6,172 nucleotides of DNA, taken from NCBI GenBank assembly GCA_016868955.1, contig VGFF01000119.1, positions 1-6,172 on the forward strand. Direction: 5' to 3'. Position 1 is the first letter of the stretch, and each line of letters opens with the position of its first letter. Source of the stretch: Armatimonadota bacterium. Lineage in GTDB: Bacteria; Sysuimicrobiota; Sysuimicrobiia; Sysuimicrobiales; VGFF01. Below are positions 1 to 6,172 of this stretch, one piece after another. A model generated the notes under the pieces. The model was not told where the DNA came from, did no database searches, and worked only from the letters and a program-made list of their open reading frames with translations. Position numbers and translations under genes: made by a program.

Positions 1-1
1 G

Positions 2-1558
<1,557 letters not shown>

Positions 1559-1563
1559 AGATC

Positions 1564-3072
1564 ATGTCGATTCTGTCGATCACGCTCTTCCTGCCATTGC
1601 TCGGCGTCGTCGCGCTGATGTTCATCCCGCGCGACAACTCGCGGCTCGTTCGGCAGGTGACGATGGTGTTCGCGGTCTTGACCTTCCTGGCGTCGCTGAT
1701 GATCGTGCCTGGCTTCGACTTCAGCACCCGGGCTATCCAGATGATCGAGCAGGCGTCCTGGATCCCGTCGATCGGCATCCAGTACAAGGTCGGCGTCGAC
1801 GGCATGAGCCTGACACTCGTGATCATGACGACGCTGCTGACGATCTTGTCCTTGATCTACTCGTACCGCGTCGAAGACCGGGTCAAGGAGTACAACCTCC
1901 TGTTCCTGCTCCTCGAGGTCGGCATGATCGGCGCGTTCCTCGCGCTCGACTTCTTCCTTTTCTACATCTTCTTCGAGCTGACGCTGGTGCCGATGTACTT
2001 CCTCATCGGCATCTGGGGCGGCCCGCGCAAGGAATACGCCGCGATCAAGTTCTTCTTGTACACGCTCGTCGGGTCGCTGGCGATGCTGCTGGCCATCCTG
2101 CTCTTGTACTTCAACCTGCCGGCTGACGCGCGCACCTTCGACGTCTTGAAGATCACCGAGTTGCGACCGCTCGCCGGCAAGGGCTTGATCGCGGCGCTCG
2201 CGTTCTGGGGTTTCTTCCTCTCGTTCGCGATCAAGGTCCCGATGTTCCCCTTCCACACCTGGCTGCCGGACGCGCACGTCGAAGCGCCGACGGCGGGGTC
2301 GGTGATCCTGGCGGCGGTGCTGCTGAAGCTCGGCACGTACGGATTCATCCGATTCAGCCTGCCGATCTTCCCGGACATGTTCGCGCAGTTCGCGCCGATC
2401 GTCACGGTGCTCGCGGTCATCGGCATCGTCTACGGCGCATTGGTGGCGATGGCGCAAACCGACATGAAGAAGCTCGTCGCCTATTCGTCCGTCAACCACA
2501 TGGGCTACGTGATGCTGGCGATCGCGGCCGCGGCCAGCGCCTACAATCGGCCGGAGCTGGCCGACGCGGCGGCGACGGCGCTGAACGGGGCGACGCTGAA
2601 CATGCTGGCGCACGGTGTCATTACCGGCGCGTTGTTCTTGATCGTCGGCGTGATCTACGACGACCGCACGCACACGCGCGGCGTCAACGACTTCGGCGGT
2701 CTGTGGGCCATCTTGCCGAAGTACGGCGCCATCGCGATCACGGCGATGTTCGCGTCGCTCGGGCTGCCCGGACTGATGGGCTTCGTCGCCGAGTTCCTGA
2801 TCTTCGTCGGCTCGTTCGCGATCCTGCCCGTGCCGACGGCGATCGCCGCGCTCGGCATCGTGATCAACGCCGCGTTCTTCCTCTGGACGATCCAACGCGT
2901 CTTCCTCGGACCGTCGAATCCGAAGTGGCTCAGCCTTCCGGACGTCACGCCGCGTGAGATGTGGGCGCTGGCGCCGCTCATCCTGCTGATGATCGTCTTC
3001 GGCGTTTATCCGAAGCCCTTGATCGACATCATCAACCTGACCTCGGTTCAGGTCGTGAGCTTGCTCAAGTGA
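1564..3072 (+). CDS. nuoM: NADH-quinone oxidoreductase subunit M (NuoM)
   Basis: This is the middle antiporter-like, proton-pumping subunit of complex I, at 502 aa against 509 in E. coli. ATG at 1564 is preceded by GGAGG (1548-1552) inside the end of nuoL, 11 nt upstream, and gives the normal N-terminal hydrophobic helix. The key pumping residues are in place: E138 in FYIFFELTLVPMYF (E. coli E144), K224 in FAIKVPMFPFHTWLPDAH (K234), K255 in AVLLKLGTYGF (K265) and E410 in GFVAEFLIF (E407). Other family blocks are GVDGMSL (77-83), DMKKLVAYSSVNHMGYV (300-316) and LNMLAHGVITGALFL (345-359). The hydrophobic segments fit about 14 membrane helices. The loop at about 321-341 (Ala-rich, then YNRPELADAAATALNG) looks longer than in E. 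coli. Its stop overlaps the nuoN start by 4 bp, so translation of the two is probably coupled. Confidence 0.98.
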   Translation: MSILSITLFLPLLGVVALMFIPRDNSRLVRQVTMVFAVLTFLASLMIVPGFDFSTRAIQMIEQASWIPSIGIQYKVGVDGMSLTLVIMTTLLTILSLIYSYRVEDRVKEYNLLFLLLEVGMIGAFLALDFFLFYIFFELTLVPMYFLIGIWGGPRKEYAAIKFFLYTLVGSLAMLLAILLLYFNLPADARTFDVLKITELRPLAGKGLIAALAFWGFFLSFAIKVPMFPFHTWLPDAHVEAPTAGSVILAAVLLKLGTYGFIRFSLPIFPDMFAQFAPIVTVLAVIGIVYGALVAMAQTDMKKLVAYSSVNHMGYVMLAIAAAASAYNRPELADAAATALNGATLNMLAHGVITGALFLIVGVIYDDRTHTRGVNDFGGLWAILPKYGAIAITAMFASLGLPGLMGFVAEFLIFVGSFAILPVPTAIAALGIVINAAFFLWTIQRVFLGPSNPKWLSLPDVTPREMWALAPLILLMIVFGVYPKPLIDIINLTSVQVVSLLK

Positions 3073-4520
3073 ACGTCGCCGACATCCGCTGGATCCTTCC
3101 CGAGATCCTGCTCGCCGCCGTCGCGGTCGTGCTGCTCGTCGTCGAGCTGTTCACGCCGCGCGACAACAAGCGGCTGATCGGCACGCTGGCGCTGGCCGGC
3201 TTGGTGCCCGTGTTCGCGTCGATTCTGACGCTGCTCGGCGACGTCGGCGCGTTGGGCTCGGGAGTGCGCGTATTCGGCGATACGTTCACAGTCGACGCGT
3301 TCGCGCTGTACTTCAAGCTCATCGCGGTCGTGGCCGCGGCATTCGTCATCCTGATCAGCCTGGACTACTTCCCCGGGCGGACGCCGCACGTCAACGAGAC
3401 GTACCTCATGATCTTGTTCACGACCTTCGGCCTGCTGCTCATGGCGAGCGCGTCCGAGCTGATCATGATCCTGATCGCGATCGAGTTCGTCTCGTTGACC
3501 TCGTACCTGCTCGCCGGCTACCTGAAGACGAACGCGAAGAGCAACGAGGCCGGCGTGAAGTATTTCCTCTATGGCGCCGCCACGACCGGCGTGATGGCGT
3601 ATGGATTGTCGTTGCTGTACGGCATCACGGGCGCGACGAGCTTGTACGACATCGGCGCCAAGCTCGGGCAAGGAGGGGCGCTGTCGTTCGTCGCCGTCGC
3701 GATGACGCTGGCTGGGCTGGGCTTCAAGATCTCAATGGTGCCGTTCCACCAGTGGGCGCCCGACGTCTACGAGGGCGCGCCGACGCCGATTACCGCGTTC
3801 TTCTCGGTTGGACCGAAGGCGGCGGGGTTCGCGATCCTCGTCCGCATGCTGACGACGGCGGTGCCGGTCGAAGCGGTGAACTGGCCGGTCGTCCTGGCCG
3901 CGCTCAGCGCCCTGACGATGACCGTCGGAAACCTGTTCGCGCTTCAGCAACGCAACATCAAGCGCATGCTCGCGTACTCCAGTATCGCCCATGCCGGCTA
4001 CATGTTGATGGCGCTCGCCGTCTTGCCGTCAGCGTGGGCGCAGACGGGCCTGCTGATCTACGTCCTCGCGTACCTCTTCACGAATCTGGGCGCGTTCACG
4101 GTGGCCATCCTCGCGTCTGCGAACGTCAGATCCGACGACATTCCGGACTACGCCGGCCTCAGCCAGCGCTCGGCGGTGACGGCCGCGGCCATGACCCTGT
4201 TCATGTTGTCCTTGACCGGCGTGCCCCCGACCGCCGGGTTCTTCGGGAAGTTCTACCTGTTCGCGGGCGCGATCGATGGCGGGTTTCTCTGGCTCGCCGC
4301 GGTGGCGGCGATCAACAGCGTCGTGTCGCTGTACTACTACGTCGGCGTCATCCGCGCCATGTACTTGATGCCGGCGAAGGTCGAGACGCCGCTGGCGGAG
4401 CCGGCGGGGCTGCGTGTCGGGCTGTGGGTCGCCGGCGTCGCGACCTTGGCGATCGGCGTCCTGCCGCAGCCGTTCGTTCTCTTCGTGGAGTCCGCGCGCC
4501 GGCTGATCGTCGGTAACTAG
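3069..4520 (+). CDS. nuoN: NADH-quinone oxidoreductase subunit N (NuoN), GTG start
   Basis: This is the antiporter-like subunit of complex I nearest the quinone arm among L, M and N. Starting at GTG 3069 it is 483 aa, against 485 in E. coli. The GTG overlaps the nuoM TGA in the sequence GTGA, a classic coupled junction with only a weak Shine-Dalgarno (GTGAG, 3055-3059). An in-frame ATG at 2961 would add 36 Arg/His-rich, non-membrane residues read out of frame through nuoM, so it is rejected; the next Met is residue 114. Key residues with likely E. coli equivalents are E139 in LIAIEFVSL (E133), K164 in GVKYFLYGA (K158), K220 and H227 in GFKISMVPFHQWAPDVY (K217, H224), K250 in FFSVGPKAAGF (K247) and K394 in FFGKFYLF (K395). 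The QRNIKRMLAYSSIAHAGYML block (294-313) is also typical. It is the last gene of the nuo operon, ending 122 bp before a strong terminator. Confidence 0.97.
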   Translation: MNVADIRWILPEILLAAVAVVLLVVELFTPRDNKRLIGTLALAGLVPVFASILTLLGDVGALGSGVRVFGDTFTVDAFALYFKLIAVVAAAFVILISLDYFPGRTPHVNETYLMILFTTFGLLLMASASELIMILIAIEFVSLTSYLLAGYLKTNAKSNEAGVKYFLYGAATTGVMAYGLSLLYGITGATSLYDIGAKLGQGGALSFVAVAMTLAGLGFKISMVPFHQWAPDVYEGAPTPITAFFSVGPKAAGFAILVRMLTTAVPVEAVNWPVVLAALSALTMTVGNLFALQQRNIKRMLAYSSIAHAGYMLMALAVLPSAWAQTGLLIYVLAYLFTNLGAFTVAILASANVRSDDIPDYAGLSQRSAVTAAAMTLFMLSLTGVPPTAGFFGKFYLFAGAIDGGFLWLAAVAAINSVVSLYYYVGVIRAMYLMPAKVETPLAEPAGLRVGLWVAGVATLAIGVLPQPFVLFVESARRLIVGN

Positions 4521-4605
4521 GTGGACCGCGCGCGCCCGGTGTGACTCGCCCTCCGCATAGCCACGGGCAGGCGTAACCGATCGTGGAAATCAATGGCGAC
4601 GTGGA

Positions 4606-4617
4606 TCGGGCGCCCGA
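4606..4617. repeat. 12-bp perfect palindrome
   Basis: TCGGGCGCCCGA reads the same on both strands and lies just upstream of the extended -10-like sequence and the terminator. It could be a protein-binding site or part of the RNA 3' end, but a palindrome of this length is not very rare in a GC-rich stretch of this size, so its function is unproven. Confidence 0.4.
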
Positions 4618-4641
4618 AACCGTGTGTTATTATGAGGCTGT

Positions 4642-4686
4642 GCGGCCGCCTCGGCGTCTCGAGGACACGTGAAGGCCGCGTTTTTT
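4642..4686 (+). terminator. Intrinsic (Rho-independent) terminator of the nuo operon
   Basis: Two stacked stems are visible. The outer is GCGGCC (4642-4647) with GGCCGC (4674-4679), extendable by two G-U pairs at its base. The inner is CCTCG (4649-4653) with CGAGG (4660-4664) around a 6-nt loop. The 3' arm is followed immediately by TTTTTT (4681-4686). There is an unpaired stretch of about 9 nt (4665-4673) on the 3' side, so the helix is not continuous. No T-run exists for the opposite strand, so it should act only for rightward transcription, ending the nuo message and insulating the ATPase operon. Confidence 0.8.
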
Positions 4687-4752
4687 GGCAATTCCAACGC
4701 ACCTAAGCGCCGGCCACGCCCCATCGACGCCGCCACGGTCTGTCTTGACGCC

Positions 4753-4782
4753 TTGAGATAGACCCGGGGTTCCTGTTATGCC
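4753..4782 (+). promoter_or_regulatory. Weak candidate promoter for the V/A-ATPase operon
   Basis: TTGAGA (4753-4758, 5 of 6 to TTGACA) is followed after 18 bp by TATGCC (4777-4782) with TG one base before it (4774-4775), an extended -10 arrangement. The -10 matches only its first three bases. A promoter is expected between the terminator and base 4845, and this is the best sigma70-like match I see, but an alternative sigma factor or a different position is quite possible. Confidence 0.22.
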
Positions 4783-4790
4783 CTCGGGTC
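4761..4790. repeat. Inverted repeat, 9-bp arms, in ATPase operon leader
   Basis: GACCCGGGG (4761-4769) pairs with CCTCGGGTC (4782-4790), eight Watson-Crick pairs and one G-U, around a 12-nt loop. No T-run follows, so it is not a terminator. The candidate -10 lies in and next to the loop, which would suit a repressor operator. If transcription starts upstream, it would instead form a stable hairpin in the 5' leader of the ATPase mRNA, 38 nt before the ribosome-binding site. Confidence 0.5.
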
Positions 4791-4827
4791 CCGCGGCGGC
4801 GAACAAGCGGCGCAACGGCCGGCAGCC

Positions 4828-4833
4828 AGGAGG
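4828..4833 (+). promoter_or_regulatory. Ribosome-binding site of the ATPase G/H-like gene
   Basis: A perfect AGGAGG lies 11 nt before the ATG at 4845, the strongest Shine-Dalgarno sequence in the window. It fixes that ATG as the start and so supports the His/Gly-rich N-terminus being translated. The strong site suits the first gene of an operon, unlike the internal genes nuoN and subunit I, which rely on overlaps. Confidence 0.8.
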
Positions 4834-4844
4834 CAGCGACGAAC

Positions 4845-5213
4845 ATGGCGGGAGGCCACGGGCACGGCAACTCACAAGGCCACAACTCCAAGCACGGCAA
4901 CATCCTGCATCAGATCGCGCAGAAGGAACAGGAGCTGGAGGCGCGACTCGCCGAAGCGCGCGGGCAAGCGGACAAGTTGCTGAACGACGCGCGAGCCGAA
5001 GCCGAGCGCATCCGCGAGTATGCGCTCGCGCGCGTCGCGTCGATGACGCGCGAGGCGGAAGCGAAGTTGGGCGCGGAGGCCAAGGCGATCGAGCAGACCG
5101 TCATCGACCAGGCCCAAGCCGAGGCCGAGGCGGCGGGCGCCAGCGCCCGCGCGAACCGCGAACGAGCCGTAACGACCGTCGTCGCGACGGTCCTCCGGGG
5201 GGTCGACGCATGA
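4845..5213 (+). CDS. V/A-type ATPase peripheral-stalk subunit, G/H (NtpF-like) family
   Basis: This 122-aa protein has no membrane segment and is mostly a charged coiled coil rich in Ala, Glu and Arg from about residue 20 to 107. It starts with IAQKEQELEARLAEARGQ and ends with the short hydrophobic tail AVTTVVATVLRGV. That plan, the size of about 100-120 aa and the Val/Leu-Arg-Gly C-terminus match the G/H stalk subunit, which pairs with subunit E to brace the catalytic head against subunit I. It lies directly before subunit I with a 4-bp overlap, as ntpF precedes ntpI in Enterococcus hirae. The first 22 residues are unusual: Gly/Asn/His-rich, with His at 5, 7, 13, 17 and 22. Coiled coils give weak sequence signal, so the assignment rests on architecture plus neighbour. 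An F-type b subunit is unlikely because there is no N-terminal membrane helix. Confidence 0.82.
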   Translation: MAGGHGHGNSQGHNSKHGNILHQIAQKEQELEARLAEARGQADKLLNDARAEAERIREYALARVASMTREAEAKLGAEAKAIEQTVIDQAQAEAEAAGASARANRERAVTTVVATVLRGVDA

Positions 5214-6172
5214 TCGTCGATATGAGCCGCATCGTCATCCTCGGCCCCAAACGCAAGCTGGGCGAAGTGACGGAAGCGGTTCAACGCGTCGGCTCGGTTC
5301 ACATCGACCGGGTCGAAGCGGAAGAGGTGCCGCAGGTCCAACCGATCAGCCGCGGCGGCGAGCAGGAGACTCGCTTCCGGGAGCTCGAGTCGCTGGAAAT
5401 CCGCATCAAGGGTTTGTTGGAGCTGCTGTCGCGCCCGGCCACGCCGTCGGCGCTGCCGGAACTCACGGGCGCCTCCGTGCCGGACATCGCGTCGAGGACG
5501 GTGGCGATCGAGAAGGAAGCACGCGACCTGACGCGCAAGCGGCTCGAGGCCGAGGAAGAGCTCGAGATCATCCGTGCGTACGAAAACGCCGTGCGCGTGC
5601 TTTCTCCGTTGCTCGCCGCGTTCGCGAACAGCCGCCACTTCGAAACCTACGGCTTCACCTTGAAGAACAAGGGCCTCGACGCCGTCAACGCGATCCACCA
5701 CGAGCTGAACAAGATCACGAACAACCGTGTCGAATTGACGAGCCACCAGCTCGACGACAAGACGACCGGCGTGGTCATCGCCTACCTGAAGCAGGATGCT
5801 GACATGGTGCGGGCGTTCTTGCACCGGGCCGGGCTGTCCGAGCTGCGCTTGCCGGCGCGGTATGGCGACGTCTCGCCGGCGGAAGCCGTGCGCGCGATGG
5901 AGCGGCAGCGCTTCAACCTGCCCAAGGAGATCGAGGCGGCGGCGCTGTCGCTCGCGGCCCTGGCCGCTCGCGAGCGGCCGTACTTGCAGGCGGCGCAGGC
6001 GGTCGTCCTCGACGAGCTCACCAAGCTCCAGGTCCTGCCGCAGTTCGCGCAGTCGCGATACACGTTCATCATGCACGGGTGGGTGCCGTCCGATCGGGTG
6101 ACGGCGCTGCGCAGCGCGCTCGCCAAGCGGTTCGGCAGCGAGGTCATGGTCTACGACGCGCCGGCGGACGCA
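5210..6172 (+). CDS. ntpI: V/A-type ATPase subunit I (a-type stator), 3'-truncated by window
   Basis: This frame is open from ATG 5210 to the window end, giving the first 321 residues of a protein that is usually about 600-660 aa. Subunit I anchors the peripheral stalks to the membrane and forms the ion half-channels against the rotor ring. Only its cytoplasmic N-terminal arm is visible. Family signs are the opening MIVDMSRIVILGPKRKLGEV with VGSVHIDRVE shortly after, a long Glu/Arg-rich coiled-coil stretch (about 50-130), a second helical hairpin (about 225-270), and the diagnostic FIMHGWVPSDRVTALRSAL (GWVP at 290-293). ATG 5210 overlaps the previous stop (ATGA) with a G-run about 7 nt upstream. 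An alternative ATG at 5222 would remove four residues but is too far from that run. The membrane half, with the essential Arg, is outside the window, as would be the rest of the operon (K, E, C, A, B, D). Confidence 0.93.
   Translation, partial: MIVDMSRIVILGPKRKLGEVTEAVQRVGSVHIDRVEAEEVPQVQPISRGGEQETRFRELESLEIRIKGLLELLSRPATPSALPELTGASVPDIASRTVAIEKEARDLTRKRLEAEEELEIIRAYENAVRVLSPLLAAFANSRHFETYGFTLKNKGLDAVNAIHHELNKITNNRVELTSHQLDDKTTGVVIAYLKQDADMVRAFLHRAGLSELRLPARYGDVSPAEAVRAMERQRFNLPKEIEAAALSLAALAARERPYLQAAQAVVLDELTKLQVLPQFAQSRYTFIMHGWVPSDRVTALRSALAKRFGSEVMVYDAPADA

Larger units (their letters stand above)
4521..4844. other. 324-bp non-coding gap between nuo and V/A-ATPase operons
   Basis: No credible gene lies here. 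Short reverse-strand open frames across it run into nuoN or the ATPase gene and are Arg/Pro-rich without recognisable motifs. The gap holds a 12-bp palindrome (4606-4617), an extended -10-like sequence (4625-4633), an intrinsic terminator (4642-4686), a 9-bp-arm inverted repeat (4761-4790) and the ribosome-binding site of the next gene (4828-4833). I saw no tRNA-like or riboswitch-like pattern. Confidence 0.8.

Noticed and set aside
3752..4516. 254-codon forward open frame inside nuoN in another frame
   Set aside because: It encodes Arg/Gly-rich sequence with no membrane helices or motif and is fully overlapped by conserved NuoN.
4745..4773. TTGACG (4745-4750) as a -35 box
   Set aside because: At 17-bp spacing the -10 position reads GGTTCC, which does not resemble a -10; TTGAGA at 4753 gives a slightly better, still weak, pair.
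4517..4903. Short reverse-strand frames crossing the intergenic gap (4517-4702, 4630-4875, 4703-4903)
   Set aside because: They overlap the terminator, the leader repeat or the ATPase start, lack convincing ribosome-binding sites and show no recognisable protein features.
4910..6076. 388-codon open frame on the reverse strand
   Set aside because: It is antisense to the ATPase G/H and subunit I genes, is Arg-rich with no motif, and the sense strand carries clear family motifs such as GWVP.

Overview
The window comes from a high-GC bacterial chromosome and holds the membrane-energy genes of two machines, all on the + strand. The first is the end of a respiratory complex I (NADH:quinone oxidoreductase, NDH-1) operon: nuoL (5' end cut off by the window), nuoM and nuoN. 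The second is the start of a V/A-type (rotary) ATPase operon: a small coiled-coil stalk subunit of the G/H (NtpF-like) family, then subunit I (a-type stator, NtpI), which runs off the right edge. The organism cannot be named from this sequence. High GC, complex I and a V/A-ATPase together would fit lineages such as Myxococcota, but that is a weak inference.

Layout: bases 2-1558 nuoL (partial), 1564-3072 nuoM, 3069-4520 nuoN starting at a GTG that overlaps the nuoM stop by 4 bp, 4521-4844 a non-coding gap, 4845-5213 V/A-ATPase G/H-like subunit, and 5210 to the window end V/A-ATPase subunit I, again with a 4-bp ATGA overlap. The gap contains a convincing intrinsic terminator (two stacked GC-rich stems, then T6) that should end the nuo transcript. 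It is followed by a leader with a 9-bp-arm inverted repeat and a perfect AGGAGG ribosome-binding site for the ATPase operon. The two operons are therefore probably transcribed separately despite being neighbours.

Functionally, NuoL, NuoM and NuoN are the three paralogous antiporter-like subunits that translocate protons in the membrane arm of complex I. All three retain the key Lys/Glu/His residues in the visible parts. The rotary ATPase next door uses, or builds, the same ion gradient. Its direction (synthase or pump) and ion (H+ or Na+) cannot be read here because the rotor ring and the membrane half of subunit I lie outside the window.

I found no new defence, mobile or RNA system. The unusual points are within known families: a His-rich loop in NuoL built by an exact 24-bp duplication, a duplicated VVDGTVNLVG block near the NuoL C-terminus, an Ala/Pro/Gly low-complexity loop in NuoL, a His/Gly-rich tail on the ATPase stalk subunit, and structured DNA in the gap between the operons.
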